From Halomicrobium katesii DSM 19301 (GTDB taxonomy: Archaea > Halobacteriota > Halobacteria > Halobacteriales > Haloarculaceae): a stretch of 64,000 bases of DNA. The DNA is taken from NCBI RefSeq assembly GCF_000379085.1, contig NZ_KB905378.1:1101864-1165863 (forward strand), in the 5' to 3' direction. The notes beneath the pieces were generated by a model, which worked only from the letters and a program-made list of their open reading frames with translations, had not been told where the DNA came from and ran no database searches. The position numbers were made by a program, and so were the translations under genes. Positions 35,293 to 43,961 of this stretch are shown here, piece after piece; position 1 is the stretch's first letter, and every line of letters starts with the position of its first letter.

Positions 35293-36513
35293 ATGTCGCG
35301 CAGTCCCTCGCTTCCCGATCGGCCCCGGTTGGATCTCGATCCCGACATGACGCCCGAGGAGCGCCTCGAAGCGCTCCGGGATCACTTCGAACAGATCGTG
35401 GAAGTCAACGACGAGCTAGAATCGCAACTCGACGCGGCCGAGGACCGTCGGCGCTCGCTGACGGACGACGTCGACCGCATCGAGCGGGAAAACGAGATGC
35501 TCAAGACCTCGTCGCTGTACATCGCGACGGCAGAGGAGGTCACCGACGACGGCGTGATCGTCAAGCAACACGGCAACAACCAGGAGGTGCTGACCGAGGT
35601 CTCGCCGTCGATGCGCGAGCGGCTCGAAGCCGGTGACCGAGTCGCGATCAACGACTCGTTCAGCGTCAAGGAGATCCTCGAAGGCGAGAAAGACGCCCGC
35701 GCACAGGCGATGGAGGTCGACGGCTCTCCCGACGTGACCTACGACGACATCGGCGGCCTCGAAGCGCAGATCCGCGAAGTTCGAGAGGCCGTCGAGGAGC
35801 CGCTGATCAACGCCGAGCAGTTCCGCGAGGTCGGCATCGAACCGCCGTCGGGCGTCCTCCTGCACGGTCCACCGGGCACGGGCAAGACGATGCTGGCCAA
35901 GGCCGTCGCCAACGAGACCGACGCGACCTTCATCAAGATGGCCGGCTCCGAGCTGGTCCGGAAGTTCATCGGCGAGGGCGCGCGACTCGTCCGCGACCTG
36001 TTCGAGCTGGCGGCCGACCGCGAACCCGCCGTCATCTTCATCGACGAGATCGACGCCATCGCCGCCAAGCGAACCGAATCGAAGACCTCCGGCGACGCCG
36101 AGGTCCAGCGGACGATGATGCAGCTGCTCAGCGAGATGGACGGCTTCGACGAGCGCGGCGAGATCCGGATCATCGCCGCGACCAACCGCTTCGACATGCT
36201 CGATCGGGCGATCCTCCGGCCCGGCCGCTTCGATCGGCTCATCGAGGTCCCCAACCCGGACTTCGACGGGCGGACGCGCATTCTGGAGATCCACACCGAG
36301 CAGATGGAGCTGGCCGACACGGTCGAGCTGTCGTCGATCGCCGGCAAGACCGACGGGCTCTCCGGTGCCGAACTGGCGTCGCTGGCGACCGAGGCCGGCA
36401 TGTTCGCGATCCGCGACCAGCGGACCACCGTCACCGAGGCGGACTTCGACGACGCCCTGGAGAAGATCGAGGACGGCACCGAGGGCGGCAGCGTTCCCGT
36501 CGCCTTCGCCTGA
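35293..36513 (+). CDS. pan: Proteasome-activating nucleotidase (PAN)
   Basis: This 406-residue AAA ATPase unfolds proteins and feeds them to the 20S proteasome. In order it has an N-terminal coiled coil (about 22-75), an OB domain (about 76-140), then the AAA module with Walker A GPPGTGKT (about 194-201), Walker [15 protein letters not shown] (about 240) and sensor 1 [11 protein letters not shown]-terminal helical lid follows. The last three residues are AFA. The usual gate-opening HbYX tail would have Tyr in the middle position, so this copy carries Phe there. Halobacteria often encode two PANs, and which one this is cannot be said. Confidence 0.95.
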   Translation: MSRSPSLPDRPRLDLDPDMTPEERLEALRDHFEQIVEVNDELESQLDAAEDRRRSLTDDVDRIERENEMLKTSSLYIATAEEVTDDGVIVKQHGNNQEVLTEVSPSMRERLEAGDRVAINDSFSVKEILEGEKDARAQAMEVDGSPDVTYDDIGGLEAQIREVREAVEEPLINAEQFREVGIEPPSGVLLHGPPGTGKTMLAKAVANETDATFIKMAGSELVRKFIGEGARLVRDLFELAADREPAVIFIDEIDAIAAKRTESKTSGDAEVQRTMMQLLSEMDGFDERGEIRIIAATNRFDMLDRAILRPGRFDRLIEVPNPDFDGRTRILEIHTEQMELADTVELSSIAGKTDGLSGAELASLATEAGMFAIRDQRTTVTEADFDDALEKIEDGTEGGSVPVAFA

Positions 36514-36521
36514 CGCCGCTG

Positions 36522-36582
36522 ACTGTCGCAGTCGGACGATCTCACGGGACGGCGACGCGCTTTCGATCGAACAGCCGACAGT
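36522..36582 (+). repeat. Possible palindromic element family B copy (degenerate)
   Basis: Arms ACTGTCG (36522-36528) and CGACAGT (36576-36582) enclose 47 nt. The left part reads ACTGTCGCAGTC and the right part ACAGCCGACAGT, as in the copy at 61802-61873. It fills the gap between converging pan and usp genes and may act as a shared terminator. Confidence 0.45.
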
Positions 36583-36601
36583 CCGACTCCGCCTGCAGCG
36601 C

Positions 36602-37039
36602 CTACTCCGAGTCGTCGGACACGTCGACGGTCAGCACCGGCGCGGGAGACTGCGTGACGACCTTCTGGGACGTACTACCGAGCATGTTCTGCTCGTATTC
36701 GCCCGCCTGTGATCCCATCGTCACCAGATCGATCCCGGCGTCCTCGACGTACGAGACGATGTGGTCGGCCGGCCGGCCGCGCAGAATCGCCTTCGTGACC
36801 GAGATGCCGGCTTCTTCGAGGGCCGCCTCCACGTCTGCGGTGGCGGCTCGCCCCTCGGCTTTCAGTTCTTCGAGCACTTCGTCTTGCATGTCGTCGTCCA
36901 TCGACAGGAACGCCCGGTCGTCGACGACGTAGAGCGCGTGGACCGTGACGGTTCGTCCGTCGGCGATATCGATCGTGTGCTCTAAGACCTGCTCAATCGA
37001 GTCGCTGCCGTCCGTCGGAACGAGAATATCGCTGTACAT
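36602..37039 (-). CDS. Universal stress protein
   Basis: This 145-residue UspA-fold protein has the N-terminal strand DILVPTDGSDSIEQ and the ATP-binding-type glycine loop MGSQAGEYEQNMLGSTSQKVVTQSPAPVL (key residues G-x2-G and G-S/T near 117-131). It is a soluble dimer that probably binds ATP. The exact stress is unknown, and many paralogues occur in haloarchaea. It converges on pan. Confidence 0.9.
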   Translation of the reverse strand: MYSDILVPTDGSDSIEQVLEHTIDIADGRTVTVHALYVVDDRAFLSMDDDMQDEVLEELKAEGRAATADVEAALEEAGISVTKAILRGRPADHIVSYVEDAGIDLVTMGSQAGEYEQNMLGSTSQKVVTQSPAPVLTVDVSDDSE

Positions 37040-37182
37040 CGTCTGTCTCTATCCGGTTGCGACAGACATCGTTTTTGATTCCGTCGAGCGGCCGGGCACG
37101 CTCACGCTGGCGTGTCGCTGGGGGTACACCCTCGGCTCCGTGAAGCGAAACCCCTTACAGCGAGCGTCGTCCAACGGCGAGT

Positions 37183-37653
37183 ATGAGCCTTATCCGGATC
37201 GTCTGGGGGACTGCCGGCGGCCCCACAGAGCTGTCGTCGTTCGACGCCGCGCTGGCCGACGCGGGCATCCACAACTACAATCTCGTGACGCTGTCGTCGG
37301 TCATCCCGGCCGATCCGGAGATCGAAGTCGTCGGCACCGCCCCGGATCTGGGACCGGTCGGTGCGGAACTCCACACCGTCGAGTCGTCTGCGACGGCCGC
37401 ACCCGGCGAACGTGTGGCGGCGGGGATCGGCTGGTCGCGAAGCGAGTCCGGCCGCGGCATCTTCTACGAGGTCTCCGGCGAAGACCCCGACGACGTGCGG
37501 GCAGAGATCGAGGCGGGACTGGCGACCGGCCGGCGGCTCCGAGACTGGACGTTCGTCGACACGGAGACGGTCGTTCGGGCGGTCGAGGCCGACGAGGAGT
37601 ACGCAAGCGCCGTCGTCTGTGCCGCCTACGGGAGAAGCCGGCCAGCGCTGTAA
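37183..37653 (+). CDS. pdaD: Pyruvoyl-dependent arginine decarboxylase
   Basis: This 156-residue proenzyme converts arginine to agmatine. The self-cleavage site is the Ser pair in VTLSSVIP (S38-S39). S39 becomes the pyruvoyl group after cleavage. The Glu-containing YGRSRPAL-type end and RRLRDWTF fit the family. Agmatine supplies agmatidine in tRNA-Ile2 and feeds the aminobutyl donor for aIF5A modification. Deoxyhypusine synthase is also in this window (53767), a functional though not adjacent link. Confidence 0.92.
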   Translation: MSLIRIVWGTAGGPTELSSFDAALADAGIHNYNLVTLSSVIPADPEIEVVGTAPDLGPVGAELHTVESSATAAPGERVAAGIGWSRSESGRGIFYEVSGEDPDDVRAEIEAGLATGRRLRDWTFVDTETVVRAVEADEEYASAVVCAAYGRSRPAL

Positions 37654-37664
37654 CCATCGCCGCC

Positions 37665-37673
37665 CTTTTAAAC
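37665..37673 (+). promoter_or_regulatory. Putative TATA box of the DUF5811-like gene
   Basis: cttttaaac lies about 34 nt before the ATG at 37703, just after the pdaD stop. Confidence 0.5.
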
Positions 37674-37702
37674 TCTGTTCGCATAGATGCACCGGAAACC
37701 GA

Positions 37703-38053
37703 ATGTACGGGAACACACAGTTTGGGGCAGACGTAGAGGATGTGAGCCTGACGCCGGAGCAGCGTCAGTCGCTCCGTCGCGATCTGACCCACGTGGCGGC
37801 CGGACTCCGTGAGGTCCTCCCCGGCGAGTTCGTGGTCGGCTCCGAGATCACGAGCGGTTCGGGCGGACCGCGTGCGACGATCGCCGTCCAGCCGCCGCTT
37901 GGCTCGGTCGTCAGCGCGGGCTACTCACCGACCGAAGACAAAGTCGAGATCACCGACGACGAGCGCGACGACCTCGTCCACGGACTGGCCGCGTCGGCGG
38001 CGCTGCAGGTCAAGCAGGCCATGACCGACGACGCCGCGCCGACGGCACAGTAG
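37703..38053 (+). CDS. DUF5811-like haloarchaeal protein
   Basis: This 116-residue acidic soluble protein opens MYGNTQFGADVEDVSLTPEQ. It has a conserved GEFVVGSEITSGSGGPRATIAV centre (in part, residues about 44-65) and a helical C-terminus. It matches the haloarchaeal family I remember as DUF5811; no function is known. It has its own TATA box after pdaD. Confidence 0.78.
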   Translation: MYGNTQFGADVEDVSLTPEQRQSLRRDLTHVAAGLREVLPGEFVVGSEITSGSGGPRATIAVQPPLGSVVSAGYSPTEDKVEITDDERDDLVHGLAASAALQVKQAMTDDAAPTAQ

Positions 38054-38062
38054 GCGCTTCTG

Positions 38063-38248
38063 CTACTCGCTTGCCGGCGGATCGTAAAACAGCGCGTAGC
38101 CGAGCGTCCCGCCGGCCGGCACACTTCCGGCACCCATCGCGACGCCGAACTGTACCGCGAAGACGACGCCGACCAGCGACGCCACCAGCAGGGGCAGCGC
38201 CATCGCGGCCAGCACCAGGTCCGCGGTCGCCAGTTCGCCCGAGAGCAT
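38063..38248 (-). CDS. Small two-helix membrane protein
   Basis: This 61-residue protein is almost entirely hydrophobic, with two predicted membrane helices (about 8-35 and 38-54). It is supported by a TATA-like box on its strand (tatttaatta, about 38271-38281) some 28 nt before the ATG and by strong third-position GC. The function is unknown; it resembles small conserved membrane proteins often found next to infB in Halobacteria, but I cannot confirm a family. Confidence 0.65.
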   Translation of the reverse strand: MLSGELATADLVLAAMALPLLVASLVGVVFAVQFGVAMGAGSVPAGGTLGYALFYDPPASE

Positions 38249-38270
38249 CGTACGCGGGTCGTCGCTCGCC

Positions 38271-38281
38271 GCCTAATTAAA
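38271..38281 (-). promoter_or_regulatory. Putative TATA box of the 61-residue membrane protein gene
   Basis: The minus strand reads aatatttaatt in this span, centred 28 nt before the ATG at 38248. It is one of the few AT-rich patches here and supports the small gene. Confidence 0.5.
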
Positions 38282-38321
38282 TATTATTACTCGGCGGCCG
38301 CCGTCACGGTGCCGTCGTTCG

Positions 38322-40136
38322 CTACTTCCCCCAGAAGGGGTCGCGGTTGCGCTGTTTCTCCAGATACTGACTGAGCGCCTCGCGTTCGTCGCCCGTGATG
38401 TCCTCTTTGAGTTCCTGTTCGAGGATCTTGGCGTGTTTCTCGGGGAGTTCGGTCCACAGTTCGTCGCCCTCCTCGATCTGGCGGCCGACGGTCGGGCCGT
38501 CGATGGAGACGGCCACGCGGTCTCCTCGACCGGCCTCGTCGACGTCCTCGCCCTCGTCCTGGATGGACTTGAGGTGGCCGACGCGTTCGGGCTCGTCGCC
38601 GTCGAACAGCGCGACGTTGCTGTTGCGCTTGATCCGTCCGGCGAGGATCTCGACGCCGACGACGGCGGGGTCAGACTGGCGGAAGGTGTGATCCTGGAGA
38701 ATCTGGAACCGCGCGGGTCGGGTGATGTTGTCGAGGATCTGGTCTTGCTGGGCGGTCTCGATGGCCTCGACGTGGTCCTCGTAGTGCTCGATCAGCTGGT
38801 AGATCACGTCGTCGGCGAAGATCTCCACGTCCTCCTGATCGGCCAGTCGTTCGGCGTCGTCGAGGGTGTCGACGCCGAAGGCCAGCACGGCGCGGTTGAT
38901 CGGCTCGCCCGCCGTCTCGGCGACTCGAACGTCTCGCGGAGCCACGTCGCCGACCTCGGCGCGCATCACGGGAATCTCGTGTTCTTCGAGCGTCCCGGAG
39001 AGCGCTTCCAGCGAGCCGAGCGTGTCGGCTTTGATGACGACGCCCTCCTCGGCTGTCGAGACCTCGAAGCCGGCCAGTTCCTCCTCGACTTCGAGGATGA
39101 CCTCGTCGACGTCGCGGTCGCGGACGACCCGGACCGGTGCTCCGGCCATCGCGTCGTCGAGGTCCGGCGCGGCGATTTTCACACCGTCGGCGGCGGCGAC
39201 AGACTCGACGCGTTCGAACTGCTTCTCGGTGCGGATCTCCGCCAGCGGCTGGGGCTTCAACAGTGCTCGGACCTCCGTGACGATCGGGCCGTCCAGGCCG
39301 CCGACGACGATCTCGTCGTCCTCGCTGATGGTCCCGTCGTAGACGACGGCGTCGACGGTCGTCCCGAACCCGCGGGCGTCGGTCACTTCGAGGACGGTGC
39401 CGACGCCGGGGCCGCCCACGTCGATGGACATCTCCTCTTTGAGGTAGCGCTGGGACAGCCCCATCATCACCGTCAGCAGGTCCGGCACCCCCTCGCCGGT
39501 CTCGGCCGAGACGGGGACGACGCCGATGTTGTTCTGGAAGTCCTGCACGCGCCAGTACATGTCGGCCGAGAAGCCGTTGTCCGAGAGCTGGCCGATGATC
39601 TCGTACAGTTTCTCGTCGAGGTCGCCCTGGACGCGGTCGGACTGTTTCTCCTTGCTCACCCGGACCGGCTCGCCCTCGTTGGGGTTCCAGCCGGGGACGG
39701 TGTCGATCTTGTTGGCGGCGACGATGAACGGCGTCTGGGTCCGCTTGAGGATGTCGATGGCCTCCATCGTCTGGGGCTGGAAGCCGTCGTTGACGTCGAC
39801 GACGAGGATCGCGATGTCGGCCAGCGCGCCGCCGCGCGACCGCAGCGTCGAGAACGAGTGGTGGCCCGGCGTGTCGATAAACAGCAGGCCGGGGAGGTCG
39901 AAGTCGGTCGGGTCGACGAGGTCGCCGGCCATCGACGAGATCACGTCCAGCGGCACGGCCGTCGAGCCGATGTGCTGGGTGATCGCGCCGGACTCGCCCG
40001 CGGTCACCGCCGAGCCACGGATCTTGTCCAGGAGGCTCGTCTTGCCGTGGTCGACGTGGCCAAGCACCGCCACGATCGGGGTTCGAAGGCCACCAGCGTC
40101 GGCGTCGTCGTCAGCGTGAGAATCGGGTTCGGACAT
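38322..40136 (-). CDS. infB: Translation initiation factor aIF5B
   Basis: This 604-residue GTPase joins ribosomal subunits and positions the initiator tRNA. G motifs are G1 GHVDHGKT (about 26-33), G3 DTPGHHSF, and G4 NKID within [15 protein letters not shown]. Domains II-IV follow in order, ending [11 protein letters not shown]. The protein lacks the long N-terminal extension of eukaryotic eIF5B, as expected for archaea. Confidence 0.96.
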   Translation of the reverse strand: MSEPDSHADDDADAGGLRTPIVAVLGHVDHGKTSLLDKIRGSAVTAGESGAITQHIGSTAVPLDVISSMAGDLVDPTDFDLPGLLFIDTPGHHSFSTLRSRGGALADIAILVVDVNDGFQPQTMEAIDILKRTQTPFIVAANKIDTVPGWNPNEGEPVRVSKEKQSDRVQGDLDEKLYEIIGQLSDNGFSADMYWRVQDFQNNIGVVPVSAETGEGVPDLLTVMMGLSQRYLKEEMSIDVGGPGVGTVLEVTDARGFGTTVDAVVYDGTISEDDEIVVGGLDGPIVTEVRALLKPQPLAEIRTEKQFERVESVAAADGVKIAAPDLDDAMAGAPVRVVRDRDVDEVILEVEEELAGFEVSTAEEGVVIKADTLGSLEALSGTLEEHEIPVMRAEVGDVAPRDVRVAETAGEPINRAVLAFGVDTLDDAERLADQEDVEIFADDVIYQLIEHYEDHVEAIETAQQDQILDNITRPARFQILQDHTFRQSDPAVVGVEILAGRIKRNSNVALFDGDEPERVGHLKSIQDEGEDVDEAGRGDRVAVSIDGPTVGRQIEEGDELWTELPEKHAKILEQELKEDITGDEREALSQYLEKQRNRDPFWGK

Positions 40137-40227
40137 GAGAGATCACCGTCCAGAAGTTATTGGTTCGGAGTCGGTCGCACCTGATAAGTGCATCGTAATC
40201 TCGCCGTCTGTGGCGCTGCTGGCGCGA

Positions 40228-40740
40228 TCAGACGACTTCGAAGGACCCGGTCATCCCGCTCCCTTGGTGGGGCACACAGTAGTACTCGTAGGTGCCCGTC
40301 GTCTCGAAGGTGTAGACGTGCGTGTAGCCGCTGCCGTAGGTGTCGGACCCCGGCGTCCCGGACCAGTCGCTCCCGTCGGGCGTCGTGTCGGGGGCGACGT
40401 TGTGACCGCCCGCTTGCCACACCCAGCGGACGGTCTCGCCGGCACTGATCTCGAACGATTCCGGCGAGAACCGGAGCCGTCCCTCCGGTGCCACCGTGAC
40501 CGTCCGGGCGACCGTCGGTGTTGGCGTCGGCGTCGGCGTGTCGGTGGGCGTCGGGGTGTCAGTTGCGGTCGGTGTGTCGGTTGGCGTGTCGGTTGATGTC
40601 GGTGTCGGGGTGTCCGTCGCGGTGGCCGTCGTCGTCTCAGTGGCTGACGGCGTGTCGGTCGTCCCGCCGTCGCCGGCACAGCCGGTGAGGCCGACGACAG
40701 GCGCGGTCACGAGCGCGGCGAGGTAGTCGCGGCGGTCCAT
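40228..40740 (-). CDS. Halocyanin-like blue copper lipoprotein
   Basis: This 170-residue protein has a signal peptide (about 1-20) whose lipobox LTGC at 18-21 marks lipid attachment on the outer face of the membrane. A long Thr/Pro/Asp repeat linker (about 28-78) follows, then a plastocyanin domain. The four type 1 copper ligands are visible: His in AGGHNV, Cys and His in YYCVPH, and Met in GSGMTG. Halocyanins carry single electrons in haloarchaeal respiration. The start ATG 40740 is fixed by the signal peptide MDRRDYLAAL. Confidence 0.92.
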   Translation of the reverse strand: MDRRDYLAALVTAPVVGLTGCAGDGGTTDTPSATETTTATATDTPTPTSTDTPTDTPTATDTPTPTDTPTPTPTPTVARTVTVAPEGRLRFSPESFEISAGETVRWVWQAGGHNVAPDTTPDGSDWSGTPGSDTYGSGYTHVYTFETTGTYEYYCVPHQGSGMTGSFEVV

Positions 40741-40831
40741 ACCACTCCCTCGGACGGCAGCCACTAATACCGTATGCCAGCACGTCTGACGGCCCGTGGC
40801 GTTTATGGTACAGGAATCGGAAGGGGCCAGT

Positions 40832-41071
40832 ATGGCAGAAATACTCGCCGAGAACCTCTCGGGAAAAGACGTCATGGGGACGGACGGAACCGAGATCGGT
40901 AGTCTGTACAACATCACGATGGATCTGGACACGGGGGCACTGGAGCACCTCCTCATCGACGCCGACGGCGCGCTCGGACAGACGGAGTTCGAGCGCGACG
41001 AGACCGGGCGCTTGCTCGTCCCGGTCGAGCGAGTCCAGGCAGTCAAAGACCACATGATCGTCAAGCGTTAG
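40832..41071 (+). CDS. PRC-barrel domain protein
   Basis: This 79-residue single PRC-barrel domain (LSGKDVMGTDGTEIGSLYNI, then LVPVERVQAVKDHMIVK) is a small beta-barrel found in photosynthetic reaction centres and, as in RimM, in ribosome maturation. In archaea stand-alone PRC proteins are common, with some linked to RNA metabolism and cell division. The stop at 41069-41071 is immediately followed by the NOB1 ATG, so the two are one operon, which supports an RNA-related role here. ATG 40832 is chosen over 40796 because it starts at the domain. Confidence 0.88.
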   Translation: MAEILAENLSGKDVMGTDGTEIGSLYNITMDLDTGALEHLLIDADGALGQTEFERDETGRLLVPVERVQAVKDHMIVKR

Positions 41072-41530
41072 ATGTACATTCTGGACTCCTCGGCGTTTAT
41101 CAACGAGTATCACACCGACGAGCCGATCGCTTCGATTCCGCTCGTTCGCGAGGAACTCGAAGACGAGAGCGCCTACCGCTTCGACGCGCTGGAAGGGTCG
41201 GGGATGCACATGCACATCCCCGAACCCGAGACCGTCGAACGGGTCGAGCGGGCCGCCGACGAGACCGGCGACCTCGCGGAACTCTCCCAGACCGACGTTC
41301 GCCTGATCGCCGCCGCGTTCGAACTCGACGGGCGGCTGGTCACCGACGACTACGCGATGCAGAACGTCTCGGAGAAGCTCTCGGTCGCCGTCGAAGTGAT
41401 CGCACAGGACGGCATCGACGAGCAGCGCGACTGGCGCTTCCAGTGTCAGGGGTGTGGACGCGAGTTCGACGAGAACCACGACCGCTGTCCGATCTGTGGC
41501 AGCGATCTCTCGCGGAAGAATCCGGTTTAA
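41072..41530 (+). CDS. nob1: NOB1-family endoribonuclease (PIN domain plus zinc ribbon)
   Basis: This 152-residue protein has an N-terminal PIN nuclease domain (LDSSAFINEY, with the first catalytic Asp at residue 4; DVRLIAAAFELDGRLVTDDYAMQ, with the later acidic residues). A C-terminal zinc ribbon (CQGCGREF...CPICGSD, about 127-145) follows. This is the Nob1 layout; Nob1 cuts the 3' end of 16S rRNA precursors. It follows the PRC-barrel gene without a gap. Its TAA lies in the palindrome GTTTAAAC shared with the stop codon of the opposing small gene. Confidence 0.9.
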   Translation: MYILDSSAFINEYHTDEPIASIPLVREELEDESAYRFDALEGSGMHMHIPEPETVERVERAADETGDLAELSQTDVRLIAAAFELDGRLVTDDYAMQNVSEKLSVAVEVIAQDGIDEQRDWRFQCQGCGREFDENHDRCPICGSDLSRKNPV

Positions 41531-41673
41531 ACTGTCGACTCCTCGGCGGCTTCGAGTCCGAGGTCGAGCAACTGTTCGAGGACCTCCTCTTCGGTGATCC
41601 CGTACCGGTGGGCCAGCCGACTGACTGCCCTGGCCTGGTCGTCGTCGCACACGACCGTGTACCGGGTTGGCAT
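41527..41673 (-). CDS. Small ribbon-helix-helix-like protein, 48 residues
   Basis: Translating the minus strand from ATG 41673 gives MPTRYTVVCDDDQARAVSRL and then AHRYGITEEEVLEQLLDLGL with EAAEESTV at the end. A short beta strand, an acidic turn and two helices follow the ribbon-helix-helix pattern of archaeal CopG-like or antitoxin-like proteins. A TATA-like box (minus strand, about 41694-41703) lies 27 nt upstream, fitting a leaderless mRNA. The stop overlaps the NOB1 stop by two bases in opposite direction. The function is unknown. Confidence 0.72.
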   Translation of the reverse strand: MPTRYTVVCDDDQARAVSRLAHRYGITEEEVLEQLLDLGLEAAEESTV

Positions 41674-41732
41674 ATCACTCGATGGGATAGATTACGACAT
41701 AAATCCCCGTCAGACGGCCGTCACACCCCTCT

Positions 41733-42488
41733 CTATCCAAGTACCGAGAGTCCGTAGACGGCCTGGAGCCACTGGCCGAGGTAGATCGAGACGTTCCAGG
41801 CCGCGTGGATCCCGACCGGAACGAGGATACTCTCGGTGCGTTCGTAGACGGCACCCAGGACCAGTCCCAGCACCGTCGCCACGGCGAGGTAGGTCACCGT
41901 TCCCGCTCCGGACAGCGCCCCCGAGTGGGAGAGTCCGAACAGCAGGCTCGCGATCACGACCGCCGGCACCGAGCCGTACGCCTGGCGGAACTTCCCCTGG
42001 ACGAGCCCGCGAAAGAGCAGCTCCTCGCCCGGAGCGACCAGCAACACCGTGATCGGGAGCAAGACCAGAAAGAGCAGCGGGTGCTCGCGGCCCGTGAGGA
42101 TCGCCTGGTTCTGTGCCGTCTCGACGCCCAGCAGTCCGATGATCTGCTCTAGGGCCGTCGACGCGGCCAGCAAGACGAGAAAGCCCAGCACGATCCAGCC
42201 CAGGTCTCGGAGCGTCGGAGTGTGAAATCGGACGAGCCCGTCCGTCTCGCGGCTCTGGCGGTACCCGAACACGGCCACCAGGAAGCCGGCCGGCAAGAGC
42301 GCGTACTGTACCGAGTAGTAGACGACCGGTGCGGCCGCCTCCGTGACGCCGAGCGCGTCGGCGACGCTGACGCCCAGCGACGCGAGGACGAGCCCCACCA
42401 GATAGGCGAACGCGATCACGGCCAGCGACGTGACGGCGGCCTCCAGTCGTACCGAGCGATCGGCGGTGTGGTACAGATCCGACCCCAT
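41733..42488 (-). CDS. CPBP-family intramembrane glutamic protease
   Basis: This 251-residue polytopic membrane protein has the CAAX-protease/bacteriocin-processing motifs EELLFRGLVQGKFRQAYG (about 160-177; catalytic Glu pair and Arg), LFGLSHSG with a His, and HAAWNVSIYLG near the C-terminus. Such proteins cleave prenylated or membrane substrates; the target here is unknown. Confidence 0.88.
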   Translation of the reverse strand: MGSDLYHTADRSVRLEAAVTSLAVIAFAYLVGLVLASLGVSVADALGVTEAAAPVVYYSVQYALLPAGFLVAVFGYRQSRETDGLVRFHTPTLRDLGWIVLGFLVLLAASTALEQIIGLLGVETAQNQAILTGREHPLLFLVLLPITVLLVAPGEELLFRGLVQGKFRQAYGSVPAVVIASLLFGLSHSGALSGAGTVTYLAVATVLGLVLGAVYERTESILVPVGIHAAWNVSIYLGQWLQAVYGLSVLG

Positions 42489-42522
42489 CTACCCGGCCGT
42501 TCGGGGCTCGGCCGTAAATACG

Positions 42523-43836
42523 CTACCGTCCGCTCTCGCCGTCGACGATCAGTTCGTGCTTGTCCTCGATGGCGGCGGTCTTCTCGGTCTCGTCGCCTTC
42601 GAGGACGTCTCTGGCGGCCTGCTTGCCCCACTCGACGGCGGGCTGGGTGAACGTCTCGACGCCGGCCAGTTCGCCCACGAGGACACAGGCGGCCTCCATC
42701 GCGTAGAGGAGTTCGCCCAGTCCCCGCGGATCGAGGCGGTCGAGTTCGACGCGGACGTTCGGCTGGCCGGCTTCGGCGAGACTGGCCTCGGTCGCGCGCA
42801 GCTCCGTGTCCAGCAGTTCTCCGAGGTCGGTCCCTTCGAGGTGGGCGAGCGCGTCGGCCTCCGCGGCCGGCACGTCCAGCGACGGCCGCTCACGCGGTCG
42901 CAGCAGCGTCACGAGCTTGTCCCGGCGGCCCGCCCGGTACAGCTGCAGTTGGGAGTGTTGATCGGTCGCGCCCAGTGCGCGGGCCGGCGTCTGGCCCCGG
43001 CCGTCTTTGCCGAGACTCTCGGCCCACAGCTGGGCGAACCACTCGGCGAACGGCTCCAGTCGCTCGGCGTAAGGGACGACGGCGTTGATCGTCGCGCCGC
43101 GCTCTTCGAGGCCGTACGCGACCGCGCCGTAGGCGTAGGCGGGACACTCGAACAGCGACGAGTCGAGCGTCTCGGCGGCGGCCGCCGCCCCGTCGAGCAG
43201 CCCCTCGATGTCACAGCCCAGGATCGCCGCCGGCACCAGCCCGACCGACGACAGCGCCGCGAAGCGGCCAGGCACGCCGTCGGGCACCGCCAGCGTCGGC
43301 AGGTCGTGCTCGTCGGCCAGCGCCGCCAGCGGCCCCCCGTCGCCGGTCGTGACGACCGTCCGCTCGGTCCAGTCGACCCCTGCCTCGACCATCGCCTCGC
43401 GGACGACCAGGAAGTTCGACAGCGTCTCGGCCGTGGTGCCGGACTTCGAGACGACGTTGATCGCCGTCTCGGCCAGCGACAGCTCCGAGAGCACGCGCGA
43501 GACGTGGTCCGGATCGACGTTGTCGAGCACGACGTGGCTCGTCCCGCCGTCCGCTGCCAGTGCGCTCGTGATCGTCCGCGCACCGAGCGCGCTGCCACCG
43601 ATGCCGACCGTCACGACCGTCTCCGCGTCCGCGACCGGCGCGACGGCGTCGCGGATCGCCTCGGCGTCGGTCGTCGCCGGCAGGTTCAGGGCGGCGTAGC
43701 CGAACTCGCCGTCGGCTCGCCCGCGCTCGATTCGCTCGTGGGCCCGAGCGACGCGGTCGTCCAGCGCCGCCAGCTCGTCGCGGGAGAGACCGGGCTCGGC
43801 CACCGCTGCCAGTGCGTTTCCGATGTCGACGTTCAT
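42523..43836 (-). CDS. pgi: Glucose-6-phosphate isomerase
   Basis: This 437-residue enzyme interconverts glucose-6-phosphate and fructose-6-phosphate. SIS-fold motifs are GIGGSALGARTI (about 78-89), the phosphate loop VVSKSGTTAETLSN (about 127-140) and the C-terminal block FTQPAVEWGKQAA with the conserved Gln/Glu/Lys. It is the bacterial-like PGI superfamily type, not the cupin PGI of Thermococcales. It is divergent from the next gene. It probably serves gluconeogenesis, as haloarchaea degrade glucose by a semi-phosphorylative Entner-Doudoroff route. Confidence 0.93.
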   Translation of the reverse strand: MNVDIGNALAAVAEPGLSRDELAALDDRVARAHERIERGRADGEFGYAALNLPATTDAEAIRDAVAPVADAETVVTVGIGGSALGARTITSALAADGGTSHVVLDNVDPDHVSRVLSELSLAETAINVVSKSGTTAETLSNFLVVREAMVEAGVDWTERTVVTTGDGGPLAALADEHDLPTLAVPDGVPGRFAALSSVGLVPAAILGCDIEGLLDGAAAAAETLDSSLFECPAYAYGAVAYGLEERGATINAVVPYAERLEPFAEWFAQLWAESLGKDGRGQTPARALGATDQHSQLQLYRAGRRDKLVTLLRPRERPSLDVPAAEADALAHLEGTDLGELLDTELRATEASLAEAGQPNVRVELDRLDPRGLGELLYAMEAACVLVGELAGVETFTQPAVEWGKQAARDVLEGDETEKTAAIEDKHELIVDGESGR

Positions 43837-43961
43837 ACGCTCGCCTCGACCGGGAGGGGTAAAAGTCCGCTCTCTTCGCTCCGCACCGTCGCGGCCCGGA
43901 TCGCCGACCGTCCTCCCGTCGAAACACGGCGTTTAACCGCGGGCGAGCCGTATGCCGGACT

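Noticed and set aside
40496-40726. Val/Gly/Ser repeat protein opposite the halocyanin gene
   Set aside because: It is the antisense reading of the Thr/Pro/Asp linker repeats. The repeat pattern explains it.
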